Below are positions 7,370 to 13,433 of a DNA stretch of 13,433 bases, one piece after another. Below the pieces are notes generated by a model, which was not told where the DNA came from, ran no database searches, and was given only the letters and a program-made list of their open reading frames with translations. The stretch comes from Selenomonas sp. (GTDB lineage: Bacteria > Bacillota_C > Negativicutes > Selenomonadales > Selenomonadaceae). The position numbers and the translations under genes are program-made. The stretch is from positions 1-13,433 of the forward strand of contig NZ_JAILKR010000108.1 in NCBI RefSeq assembly GCF_024693525.1, in the 5' to 3' direction. Each line of letters starts with the position of its first letter. Position 1 is the first letter of the stretch.

Positions 7370-7776
7370 GGTCCTGCTCCTTTCTGCTGACGGTGCCGGC
7401 ACAACAGCCGTTCATAGGCAAGTTCTCCCGGCCGGCCAGCGAATTGCCAATTTACCAGCACCCGTGCCCGCCAGATTTCTTCTGTTTCTTCCTGAACGCT
7501 GGCTTTAACAGCAAACAAACCGTTTGCCTGCTCCAACCGCTGTGTATCTCCCAGCCAACCATACTCTCCTTCATAAAGCCTGTCCCGCTCAACTGCCCAT
7601 TCCAGCCGCGCAAATTCCTCCTGGGCCAAAAACACGCCATCCAACCGCGCCGAATCTTGCTGCATCACTATCTGGGCCTGCCGGAACAACTGCAGGCTGA
7701 TTACCATCGCCAAGACGACAACGCTTAGCACGATTACTTCCAATAAAATATACCCTTGCTGTTTTTCCGTCTTCAC
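7366..7776 (-). CDS. Prepilin-like minor pseudopilin, GspI-like
   Basis: The 136-residue protein starts MKTEKQQG then YILLEVIVLSVVVLAMVISL: an eight-residue leader with Gly at -1, Glu at mature +5 and a typical transmembrane helix. It corresponds in size and place to GspI or ComGE-type minor subunits. The start codon is GTG at 7776 and overlaps the stop of the preceding gene as GTGA, with AAAGGG 7 nt upstream. The end overlaps the next gene as ATGA. The C-terminal tail is basic (RLLCRHRQQKG). Beyond the leader and helix I see no family-specific motif. Confidence 0.72.
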   Translation of the reverse strand: MKTEKQQGYILLEVIVLSVVVLAMVISLQLFRQAQIVMQQDSARLDGVFLAQEEFARLEWAVERDRLYEGEYGWLGDTQRLEQANGLFAVKASVQEETEEIWRARVLVNWQFAGRPGELAYERLLCRHRQQKGAGP

Positions 7777-8300
7777 CAGCTCACCCTTTCCATGCGGATT
7801 CTTCCCGCTTTACTAATCATGATTTTCCGCCCCTCCTGAGGCCAGCCTTCACAGCGTATGAGCAGCGTCATCATTCCCAATCCGACATTTTTCAATTCTC
7901 CATTATCCTTAAAAGTAATGGGCCCACTATCAACATTAGTCCCATTCCACTGCCTGCTCACTCGTACCAAAGGCAAGTAATGATGGAACATACAGGTCTC
8001 CGCTTTGCTACTGCTCACCGTCACGCAATACTCCTCACTACGGATCTCGATGACGGCCTTCTTGACCACACCATCACGGACGTAAAAACCATGATTTGCC
8101 CCCTCTATCAGACGATTTAAGGACTGCGTCTGGCGAAGGTCAGACAGCAAATGCTCCGCCTCATATTCAATAGCCGCCTCCCGATAAAACTGCATCGCCG
8201 ATGGCACCGCCACCAGCCCCAAGAGCGCCATACCCGCAGCGAATATCAGCACTTCTGCCAACGCAAATCCTGCCTGCTGCTTTCTCTCTTGCTTATTCAT
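7773..8300 (-). CDS. Prepilin-like minor pseudopilin, GspH/FimT-like
   Basis: The 175-residue protein has the leader MNKQERKQQAG, cleaved before FALAEVLIFAAGMALLGLVA, with Glu at mature +5. The C-terminal half has the pattern of GspH/FimT proteins: ITFKDNGELKNVG followed by two strands ending KIMISKAGRIRMERVSW, where a Gly-Arg-Ile/Val-Arg-x-Glu ending is common in that family. Two cysteines, in EYCVTV and AETCMF, could pair with each other. GspH/FimT proteins initiate or cap the fibre. The ATG at 8300 overlaps the stop of the peptidase gene as ATGA, with AGAGG upstream, and the end overlaps the next gene as GTGA. Confidence 0.8.
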   Translation of the reverse strand: MNKQERKQQAGFALAEVLIFAAGMALLGLVAVPSAMQFYREAAIEYEAEHLLSDLRQTQSLNRLIEGANHGFYVRDGVVKKAVIEIRSEEYCVTVSSSKAETCMFHHYLPLVRVSRQWNGTNVDSGPITFKDNGELKNVGLGMMTLLIRCEGWPQEGRKIMISKAGRIRMERVSW

Positions 8301-8773
8301 AACAGCCTCTCATAGCACTGCCAGCATTCCATTCCAAACCAATAGGCAAAACACGCCCCAGCCGTTAAAAACGGGCCAAAGGGAATCTTAGCTGCACAAG
8401 AACGCCCCTGGCCTAGCAACAGTCCTAGCGCCACAACGCCCCCTAACCAAAAGGCCAGCATAAGCGCCACCACCATTAGTTTCATCCCCAGCCAAAGGCC
8501 AATCGCACCGGCCAGCTTCACATCTCCCCAGCCTATACCACCATGGCTGACCCAGCGTATCCCCCCCAGCAGTCCACTCCCCAAAAGGCCACCTGCCAGC
8601 ATGGTATCCAAGGCATTCATCCCCAAAAGCCAAGGATAAACTGCCGACAGCACTACAACCAAAACCAGCCGATCGTATAAAAGCCCATAGCGAACATCCA
8701 GCAGGGCCAGCTCTCCTAGGAGCCAGACAAACCACACCCCTGCAAGGCCAAAAACAAAATCCTCCTGCATCAT
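8297..8773 (-). CDS. Type IV prepilin peptidase (A24 family), peptidase domain only
   Basis: This polytopic membrane aspartyl protease cleaves prepilin leaders after the conserved Gly. The 158-residue protein carries both catalytic aspartates: Asp26 in ALLDVRYGLLYDRL and Asp84 in the GxGD motif GIGWGDVKLAGAIGLWLG, plus the conserved IPFGPFLTAGA (130-140). Several hydrophobic segments fill the rest. Classical PilD/ComC enzymes have about 250 residues, with an N-terminal methyltransferase region carrying two CxxC pairs; that region is absent here. The ATG at 8773 overlaps the pilin stop as ATGA (a second ATG follows directly), and its end overlaps the GspH-like gene as ATGA. Its place inside the pilin operon implies that it processes the surrounding prepilins. 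Confidence 0.9.
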   Translation of the reverse strand: MMQEDFVFGLAGVWFVWLLGELALLDVRYGLLYDRLVLVVVLSAVYPWLLGMNALDTMLAGGLLGSGLLGGIRWVSHGGIGWGDVKLAGAIGLWLGMKLMVVALMLAFWLGGVVALGLLLGQGRSCAAKIPFGPFLTAGACFAYWFGMECWQCYERLL

Positions 8774-9174
8774 TTGCCAAAATCTCCCGCCGTATATCCA
8801 TCACAAGCTGCCCGGCAATCCGCCCCTTCAAGCTCTATTGCCACTGCCTCCTTTTTTATCTCATATGCTGCCGCACTTATCGTCACCATCTTTCCATCTT
8901 TTAACTGGCATTTCCCCTGAGGAGGCTTTAATTTATCCAAATCCGAAACATAATCGGACAAATCTTCAATATGCTCTGGCCATCGGCCCGTCTGGGTTGC
9001 ATAAATCGCAATAGCAGAATCCAACGTAGTCAAATCCGCCTTTACCTTGGTGGTATTAGCCATCGCAATAGCTGAATGAAATTTTGGCACAGCAATCGTA
9101 GCCAAAATAGCCAAAATCGCCATGGCAATCATAATCCCCAACAACGAAAAACCAGCCTGCCTTGCGTCATTCAT
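8770..9174 (-). CDS. Type IV pilin-like protein (first pilin of the operon) with Gly at mature position 5
   Basis: The 134-residue protein has the leader MNDARQAG followed by FSLLGIMIAMAILAILATIA and VPKF, the classic pilin N-terminal helix with Pro near mature residue 22. The globular part has a helix (TKVKADLTTLDSAIAIYATQ), the TGRWPEHIEDL segment common in GspG/ComGC-type pilins, and three cysteines (one in GKCQL, two in GADCRAACDG) that could form a C-terminal disulfide. Mature position 5, normally Glu, is Gly (codon GGG). The ATG at 9174 has AAGGAGGA 6 nt upstream, the best ribosome site of the operon, which fits a major subunit. It starts the operon after a 160-nt leader. Confidence 0.88.
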   Translation of the reverse strand: MNDARQAGFSLLGIMIAMAILAILATIAVPKFHSAIAMANTTKVKADLTTLDSAIAIYATQTGRWPEHIEDLSDYVSDLDKLKPPQGKCQLKDGKMVTISAAAYEIKKEAVAIELEGADCRAACDGYTAGDFGK

Positions 9175-9207
9175 AGATACTCCTCCTTTTCACTACTCTT
9201 TCCCTCA

Positions 9208-9270
9208 GTAAAACATCCTCCCACCGAGGATTTACCGTCTGTAAACTTCGTGACAGGAGACAAATCTCCT
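9208..9270 (-). promoter_or_regulatory. Leader of the pilin operon with alternative hairpins
   Basis: In the minus-strand transcript, AGGAGA-TTTG-TCTCCT forms a first hairpin (9255-9270). Next, TTTAC (9241-9245) can pair with GTAAA (9231-9235), or the same GTAAA can instead join ATCCTC (9226-9231) to pair with GAGGAT and TTAC further on (9208-9220). The last two are mutually exclusive. The second ends about 20 nt before the Shine-Dalgarno. I found no convincing -35/-10 pair in 9175-9293 and no match to a known riboswitch class. Confidence 0.35.
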
Positions 9271-9293
9271 TCTAATAATTTAATGTTTCCTTT

Positions 9294-9335
9294 TTTATAA
9301 AAAAACGCCACGGATAAATCTTCTCCGTAGCGTTT
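9294..9335 (-). terminator. Rho-independent terminator after the lipoprotein gene
   Basis: In the minus-strand transcript AAACGCTACGGA pairs with TCCGTGGCGTTT (12 bp, one U-G pair, 9-nt loop) and runs into seven T. It lies 16 nt after the lipoprotein stop and separates that unit from the pilin operon. Confidence 0.9.
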
Positions 9336-9351
9336 GCTATGTTATTCGTTA

Positions 9352-9981
9352 TTATATAATCTTCACAGTCTTCATCGACCGTTCCACCATTTTCTCAGCC
9401 GTGGCATCGCCCTCCTTATAGCCATAGCTTATTATCCAAAAATCATTGCCAGAATAAATACCCAGGCATTCCAGTTTTTGCTTATTTCCCTCACCATTGA
9501 CCTTGATTACCGCATAAGTCATTTCCTGTCCGTTGATAGTACGCTGCTCACAAGTCTTGAGCATCGGGTGCAGCTTATCCGCATCCTTATAGGACTTCAT
9601 GAAGCTGTTCAGATTAAATGGCATCTTCTGCCCCGGTTCCACCATGGAACCGTGATAGATATCTACGAAACAACGATCTTCGTGATGGAAATACCGCTCC
9701 GGATTTTTTACCTTGCCGTCAGCTGGCAACGATGCATAATCCAGCTTGAACGGCAACTCAACCGACAATCCTTTTCCATCCTGCTGACGAAGGACTTTCG
9801 CTGTATAGTTTCGATACTCTTTCGGCGGTTCCTTCGGCAAATCATCATGACGCGAAGCAATTTTTTCCGCCGTTACCACCGCCCGGGCAATGGCAAAAGT
9901 CTCCCACACCGAACAGCCCGAAGTGACCGTAGTGGTGAGCAGCAGGCAGCCAACCAAAACACCTCTTACTGATTTTTTCAT
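9352..9981 (-). CDS. Predicted lipoprotein of unknown function
   Basis: I do not recognise this gene. The 209-residue product starts with MKKSVRGVLVGCLLLTTTVT and a lipobox-like SGC with Cys23, so it is probably a lipoprotein anchored in a membrane. Position -3 is Thr, which is allowed but not the usual Leu. The mature part has a helical start (AIARAVVTAEKIASRHDD), a Pro/Glu stretch and then a mixed alpha/beta domain ending FWIISYGYKEGDATAEKM and MKTVKI. That ending, a strand, a helix and a short strand, recalls PsbP/DcrB-like folds, but this is only a guess. The ATG at 9981 follows CAGGGA; fifteen further in-frame codons upstream overlap a small ORF in another frame. A strong terminator follows. 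Its unit lies between a chemoreceptor and the pilin operon. Confidence 0.8.
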   Translation of the reverse strand: MKKSVRGVLVGCLLLTTTVTSGCSVWETFAIARAVVTAEKIASRHDDLPKEPPKEYRNYTAKVLRQQDGKGLSVELPFKLDYASLPADGKVKNPERYFHHEDRCFVDIYHGSMVEPGQKMPFNLNSFMKSYKDADKLHPMLKTCEQRTINGQEMTYAVIKVNGEGNKQKLECLGIYSGNDFWIISYGYKEGDATAEKMVERSMKTVKII

Positions 9982-9994
9982 ATTCGTCCCTGCC

Positions 9995-10081
9995 TTAACG
10001 ATACGCACCATAGTTATGCTGGGCAAAATCCACCGATTCTAATGCAGCTTCCCAATCAAATATCTCCTTGTTTTCTACCAT
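9995..10081 (-). CDS. Small ORF, 28 residues, upstream of the lipoprotein
   Basis: An ATG at 10081 preceded by GAGGTG at 6 nt opens a 28-codon frame that ends in TAA 13 nt before the lipoprotein ATG. The peptide begins MVENKEIFDWEAALESVDF and ends in HNYGAYR. It is acidic and soluble, with no signal or membrane segment. The well-placed ribosome site, ordinary amino acid composition and close coupling to the next gene support a real short gene or a leader peptide. I do not recognise it. It is not the start of the lipoprotein, which is in another frame. Confidence 0.55.
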   Translation of the reverse strand: MVENKEIFDWEAALESVDFAQHNYGAYR

Positions 10082-10100
10082 CACATTCACCTCATATTCC

Positions 10101-10170
10101 TGTTGTAAAAACATTTAATCCATTGTTTATCTTACAAAAGATGGATTATTTCTTTCTTAAAGTTACAACA
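10101..10170 (-). promoter_or_regulatory. Nested inverted repeats upstream of the small ORF
   Basis: TGTTGTAA (10101-10108) and TTACAACA (10163-10170) are perfect inverted copies. Inside them lie TAATCCAT (10116-10123) and ATGGATTA (10141-10148), and inside those ATCTT-ACAA-AAGAT (10129-10142), which shares two bases with the middle stem. Transcribed on the minus strand they would form one long interrupted hairpin ending about 14 nt before the ribosome binding site of the small ORF. No clear promoter was found here. Confidence 0.45.
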
Positions 10171-10179
10171 AATTTTACT

Positions 10180-10227
10180 AAAAAATCCCCCGATAGGGCA
10201 GTACATTCCTGCCCCATCGGGGGATTT
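10180..10227 (-). terminator. Rho-independent terminator after the chemoreceptor gene
   Basis: In the minus-strand transcript AATCCCCCGATGGGGCAG pairs with CTGCCCTATCGGGGGATT (18 bp plus a flanking A-T pair, one G-U pair, 7-nt loop), followed by six T. It begins 14 nt after the stop codon and is the strongest terminator in the window. Confidence 0.95.
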
Positions 10228-10240
10228 CGTTTCTATTTCG

Positions 10241-11962
10241 TTAGAATTTAAACTGCTGCAGCGAATTCTGCAAGCCCTGGGCCAGATTAGCCAGGGACGT
10301 GCTGGCATCCGCAATTTCCGTAGCCGATGCCGACTGCTGTTCCGATGCTGCCGATACACTCTCCATTTCAGAAGCGACCATGCCACCCTTGCGGGAAATG
10401 CCATCGGATTTCTCCTTGACAACTACCGTCTCATCCGATACCGACCGAATTTCATTCGACATCACTTTTGCCTGTTCTGCCATGCTAAGTGCAGCCTCAC
10501 GGATACGAGCAAAGTTCTCACGCAACTCTTCAACAGACTGGGTGCCTTCTTTAACCGCCTGACTGCCTTCCTGCATCGAGCGAACAGCCTCAGCCGTATC
10601 GCCCTGGATGCCATTGATGAGGCTCGTGATGCGCTGAGCGGCCTCCTGCGACTCCTCGGCGAGCTTTCTTACCTCATCGGCAACGACCGCAAAGCCGCGG
10701 CCATGCTCACCAGCCCGGGCAGCCTCGATAGCTGCGTTGAGGGCCAGCAGGTTCGTCTGCTCAGCAATTGCCGAAATAGCCTCGACGATCTGACCGATTT
10801 CCTGCGAGCTCTGTCCGAGTTTATCCACCGTAGCCGCCGAAGAATTTACGATACGAGCTACGCTTTCAATCTGTTCTACGGCTACTTTGACGGACTCATT
10901 GCCACTGGTTGCAGCATCGTTCGTAACTGTTGCGTGATCCGAAACCCGCTGGGCCGTCTGATTCAAACGATTGATTGCCTCAGCCGTATTGTCAATGGCC
11001 GCAACAGTATCGCCAACATCCTGCTGCTGCTCTGCTACCGTGCCAGCGGCATTGGTAACCGATTGTGCGACCTGTTCCGAAGCCTGAGCCGACTGATGGG
11101 AGCTTGCCGTAAGCTCTTCGGAAGATGCAGCGAGCTGCTCGGCCGTCGTGCTGACATTCCGCATGAGTTTGTTGAGATTCATGCGCACCGAAGCCACTTT
11201 ATCCGCCATCTGACCAAATTCATCGCCGCGCATGATCGTACGCGCATGATCGCTGAAGTCGCCACCTTCAAGACGCTCGAGTGACAGCATCATCTTCTCC
11301 AACGGATTCGTAATTTCCTTCGTGATCCAAAGTGCGCAGGCAATCAGTACAATCAGCGTGACCAGCAGCTGGATGACCGTATTGCGAACAGCCGCAGCTG
11401 AGTTAATATCATTCTGCGTATTGAGCTCCTCGGCATGCTTGCTGTTGAGCTCTGACAGTTCACTCAGTTCCTTTCCCAAGGCTGCTGCCAGCGGCGAACC
11501 AGTTTTCTCGTAATGAGCCAGCGCTTCTTCGTTCTTGCCCTCCATGCTTAAAGCCACCGCTTCGCCAAGGTTCGTCTTCAAAGCGGCCCAATCTTTCTTG
11601 ACTTTGTCCATGATTGGTTCTTCGCCAGCAATTTTATGCGGGATTGCATCATAGGCAGCAATACTGTCATCTACCGTTTTGACGCCGGCCTCATACTTGC
11701 CCTTGAGATCCTGCAGCCGCTGCGGATTGTTTTTGACCGTCGTTGCAATAACCGCCATGCCTTGGGCATAACGGATCCCATAGCCGGCCTTGCCGACCGC
11801 ATCGACACCCTTGACCGTGCCTTCATACATCACTTCCATATCCCGCTGTGCCTTCGTGACAGCCGAGTAGCCATTCCAGCCGATAAAGCTCATGCCGATG
11901 ACGGCAACCACCGCTAAGATCAGCAGCTTGTAAGCCACCTTTAAGTTATTCATCCATCCCAT
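10241..11962 (-). CDS. Methyl-accepting chemotaxis protein
   Basis: The 573-residue transmembrane chemoreceptor has a first membrane helix at about 11-29, a helical extracytoplasmic sensor domain at about 30-192 of the four-helix-bundle (4HB_MCP) kind, a second membrane helix at about 194-213, a HAMP domain at about 214-267 and a long coiled-coil signalling domain. The highly conserved hairpin tip that binds CheA/CheW is seen in [20 protein letters not shown] (399-418) followed by [20 protein letters not shown]. There is no NWETF-type tether for CheR/CheB at the C-terminus, which ends LQQFKF. The ligand cannot be told. The ATG at 11962 follows AGGAG 9 nt away. It is a single-gene unit between two terminators. 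Confidence 0.96.
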   Translation of the reverse strand: MGWMNNLKVAYKLLILAVVAVIGMSFIGWNGYSAVTKAQRDMEVMYEGTVKGVDAVGKAGYGIRYAQGMAVIATTVKNNPQRLQDLKGKYEAGVKTVDDSIAAYDAIPHKIAGEEPIMDKVKKDWAALKTNLGEAVALSMEGKNEEALAHYEKTGSPLAAALGKELSELSELNSKHAEELNTQNDINSAAAVRNTVIQLLVTLIVLIACALWITKEITNPLEKMMLSLERLEGGDFSDHARTIMRGDEFGQMADKVASVRMNLNKLMRNVSTTAEQLAASSEELTASSHQSAQASEQVAQSVTNAAGTVAEQQQDVGDTVAAIDNTAEAINRLNQTAQRVSDHATVTNDAATSGNESVKVAVEQIESVARIVNSSAATVDKLGQSSQEIGQIVEAISAIAEQTNLLALNAAIEAARAGEHGRGFAVVADEVRKLAEESQEAAQRITSLINGIQGDTAEAVRSMQEGSQAVKEGTQSVEELRENFARIREAALSMAEQAKVMSNEIRSVSDETVVVKEKSDGISRKGGMVASEMESVSAASEQQSASATEIADASTSLANLAQGLQNSLQQFKF

Positions 11963-12003
11963 GTTTAAACACTCCTTTTCCTAAAAGGTCATTTGCTTCC
12001 CAT

Positions 12004-12009
12004 AGTATA
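12004..12009 (-). promoter_or_regulatory. Candidate -10 element for the chemoreceptor gene
   Basis: The minus strand has TATACT about 41 nt before the start codon, inside the only spacer between the zapA terminator and this gene (11963-12087). No good -35 lies 16-18 bp upstream, and I found no sigma-28 type GCCGATAA element. Confidence 0.3.
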
Positions 12010-12087
12010 CAACCTTTATTTTTCTCTCACATCTTGGGACTATTTTTACAGTTCGACAAACTTCACTATTTTCCTGCTATATGATAG

Positions 12088-12116
12088 AAAAACGCCCAGA
12101 CTTTACGTCTGGGCGT
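12088..12116 (-). terminator. Rho-independent terminator after zapA
   Basis: In the minus-strand transcript ACGCCCAGAC pairs perfectly with GTCTGGGCGT (10 bp, GTAAA loop), followed by TTTT. It lies 13 nt after the zapA stop and ends the pheT-zapA unit. Confidence 0.93.
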
Positions 12117-12129
12117 CATTTGGTATTAT

Positions 12130-12390
12130 TTATTTTTCCTCGAGAAGCTCTACAAGTTCATTATAATCTTGCTTGAGCTTATCAAATTCTTCTGCTAGCT
12201 GCAAACAAGTCAAAACGGCAATTTTGCGTTCATCGAAGCTGCGCACTACCCGTGCCATCTGCTTCATACGCTTATCGAGGTCAGCTGCCAGCTTAAGCAT
12301 ATGCTTGGGGTCATCGGTTTTCAGTGGATACGTGTTACCGTAGATTTCTACCAAAACCCGTTCCGCTTGTTTTTTCATTTCTTCTGCCAT
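12130..12390 (-). CDS. zapA: Cell division protein ZapA
   Basis: ZapA binds FtsZ and promotes bundling of its filaments at the division site. The 86-residue protein matches the short Firmicutes form in size. The N-terminal domain reads RVLVEIYGNTYPLKTDDPKH, followed by a helix with LAADLDKRMKQMARVV; the C-terminal helix, about 50-86, is an acidic coiled coil ending ELVELLEEK that would drive dimerisation. The ATG at 12390 is preceded by AGAGGG. The frame is open 29 codons further upstream, but that part lies inside pheT and does not match the family. It begins 10 nt after the pheT stop, an order common in Firmicutes, and ends at a strong terminator. Confidence 0.92.
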   Translation of the reverse strand: MAEEMKKQAERVLVEIYGNTYPLKTDDPKHMLKLAADLDKRMKQMARVVRSFDERKIAVLTCLQLAEEFDKLKQDYNELVELLEEK

Positions 12391-12400
12391 GATGTCCCTC

Positions 12401-13433
12401 TTACGCGCGAAGTTCCGCCTGGAACTTGTCCTCAACGGCCTTGAGGATGCTGTTGAAGCCTGCATCGGCCTCCTCATCGGTCAGCGTCTTGTCCTTGGAC
12501 TGGAACTTGAGGTTGAAGGCCAGGCTCTTCTTGCCTGCGGCCACATGCTCACCCGTGTAGACATCGAACAACGTCACGCCGCAGAAGAACTTGCCGCCGT
12601 TCTTCTCGATGACCGCCTTGATTTCGCCCTCGGCCACCGACTCGTCGACGACGATGGCCAGGTCGCGGGCGATGGCCGGATATTTCGGCAGGGACTCGTA
12701 GTGGAAGTTCTTCGCCGTGTATTTCATCAGCGTCTCCACATCCATCTCGAAGAGGTAGACCTTCTGCTTGATACCAAAGTTGGCGGCGACTGCCGGATGC
12801 AGCTCGCCCACCGTAGCGATCACCTCGCGGCCCTTCTTGAAGAGGGCCGTCTTGCCCGGATGCAGGGCGAAATGCTCGCCAGACTCAACCGTATAGCCAG
12901 CAATCGACAACGCCTGGAAGAGTTCCTCGACGATGCCCTTCATATCGTAGAAGTCCACCATCTCATTTCCCTGGTTCCAGCCAAACGGATGACGACGGCC
13001 CGTGATAAGGCCAGTCAGCTTGATGACCTCATCGGGCAGTTCCGTAACCGGCAAGGCCTTCGGGAAGAATACCGGCGCCACGTCGAACAGGCGGATATCG
13101 GTATTCTTGCGCGCAAAGTTGCGCACGGCATTTTCCATGATGCTCGTCAGCAAGCTCGTGCGGACCAGCGGTGCATCGTCAGTCAGCGGATTCATGATGG
13201 GGATAGCCTGGCGAAGCGGACTATCGGCCGGCACCTGCATCTTATCAAACATCTCGGTGCTCGTGAAGCTGAACGACAGCTCCTCGGTCATACCCAGGCT
13301 TGCCAGCACATGCTTGATCTTATCGATGAAGTTCTGGCGGTCGCTCTGGCGGCCCTGCATGATGCTGCCCCGCGGCGAAGTCGACAGGATGTTGTCAAAG
13401 CCATAGATGCGGGAAACTTCCTCGGAAAGGTCT
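12401..13433 (-). CDS. pheT: Phenylalanyl-tRNA synthetase beta subunit, N-terminus outside the window
   Basis: The beta subunit pairs with PheS in an alpha2-beta2 enzyme that charges tRNA-Phe. The window holds the last 343 codons of a protein of about 800. The visible part starts in the B5 domain (DLSEEVSRIYGFDNI), then passes through the synthetase-like core (for example NPLTDDAPLVRTSLLTSIME and GRRHPFGWNQ), and ends with the FDX-ACB anticodon-binding domain (KYPAIARDLAIVVDESVAEG to LTDEEADAGF). The frame stays open to the window edge, so an in-frame ATG at 13360 is internal. Missing are the tRNA-binding and B3/B4 editing domains. zapA follows after 10 nt. Codons are strongly G/C-ending, as in highly expressed genes. 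Confidence 0.97.
   Translation of the reverse strand, partial: DLSEEVSRIYGFDNILSTSPRGSIMQGRQSDRQNFIDKIKHVLASLGMTEELSFSFTSTEMFDKMQVPADSPLRQAIPIMNPLTDDAPLVRTSLLTSIMENAVRNFARKNTDIRLFDVAPVFFPKALPVTELPDEVIKLTGLITGRRHPFGWNQGNEMVDFYDMKGIVEELFQALSIAGYTVESGEHFALHPGKTALFKKGREVIATVGELHPAVAANFGIKQKVYLFEMDVETLMKYTAKNFHYESLPKYPAIARDLAIVVDESVAEGEIKAVIEKNGGKFFCGVTLFDVYTGEHVAAGKKSLAFNLKFQSKDKTLTDEEADAGFNSILKAVEDKFQAELRA

Noticed and set aside
8388..8831. Minus-strand open frame overlapping the prepilin peptidase
   Set aside because: It is an alternate frame of the peptidase and pilin genes; the peptidase frame has both catalytic Asp motifs and coupled start and stop.
9175..9293. A c-di-GMP (GEMM) riboswitch before the pilin operon
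   Set aside because: The leader has hairpins, but I could not find the conserved core bases or tetraloop/receptor arrangement of GEMM-I or the c-di-GMP-II pattern.
9334..9972. Plus-strand open frame of 212 codons opposite the lipoprotein gene
   Set aside because: It starts inside the terminator region, has no ribosome site, and mirrors a minus-strand gene with a good start, lipoprotein signal and terminator.
10703..11284. Plus-strand open frame of 193 codons opposite the chemoreceptor
   Set aside because: It is the shadow of the conserved signalling domain; that domain's repetitive coiled-coil codons keep the opposite strand open.
13358..13360. ATG as the start of pheT
   Set aside because: The frame continues upstream to the window edge with clear B5 domain sequence, so this Met is internal and the gene is only partial in the window.

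Overview
All supported genes lie on the minus strand, so transcription runs from the right end of the window to the left. The window looks like the chromosome of a Firmicutes-lineage bacterium, most likely a member of the Negativicutes (Selenomonas/Mitsuokella-like). The grounds are the pheT-zapA and rplS-lepB gene orders, strong AGGAGG-type ribosome binding sites, classic stem plus U-tract terminators, moderately high GC, and a PilMNO-type pilus assembly set. This assignment is inferred from gene order and style, not from a database match.

From right to left the layout is as follows. (1) pheT (start outside the window) and zapA, ended by a strong terminator. (2) A stand-alone methyl-accepting chemotaxis protein, ended by an 18-20 bp terminator hairpin. 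(3) A structured leader, a previously uncalled 28-codon small ORF, and an unrecognised lipoprotein gene, ended by a terminator. (4) A tightly overlapping eight-gene type IV pilus / pseudopilus operon: first pilin, peptidase-only prepilin peptidase, four further prepilin-like proteins resembling GspH, GspI, GspJ and GspK/PilX, a PilM-PilN/GspL-like fusion and a PilO/GspM-like protein. (5) The shikimate pathway genes aroC-aroK-aroB. (6) rplS with its own promoter and a structured leader. (7) lepB and exoA/xth, the latter cut by the window edge just before its last catalytic motif.

The pilus operon is the least ordinary part. Most of its junctions are 4-nt ATGA/GTGA overlaps, which suggests strict translational coupling. 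Its five prepilins share the cleavage glycine, but the first and most pilin-like one has Gly instead of the nearly invariant Glu at mature position 5, one base change from a Glu codon. The peptidase lacks the N-methyltransferase half of classical PilD. The PilM part is short and degenerate and is fused to a PilN domain. The assembly ATPase, platform protein and secretin are not in the window, so the machine must be completed from elsewhere. It may be a competence-type or T4P-type fibre.

The aro, rplS, lepB and exoA genes are ordinary housekeeping genes. Regulatory structure is visible in three leaders: rplS (a possible Shine-Dalgarno sequestering fold), the pilin operon (mutually exclusive hairpins) and the small ORF/lipoprotein unit (nested inverted repeats). 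No mobile element, CRISPR array, tRNA or rRNA was seen, and no stretch longer than 300 bases lacks a gene.
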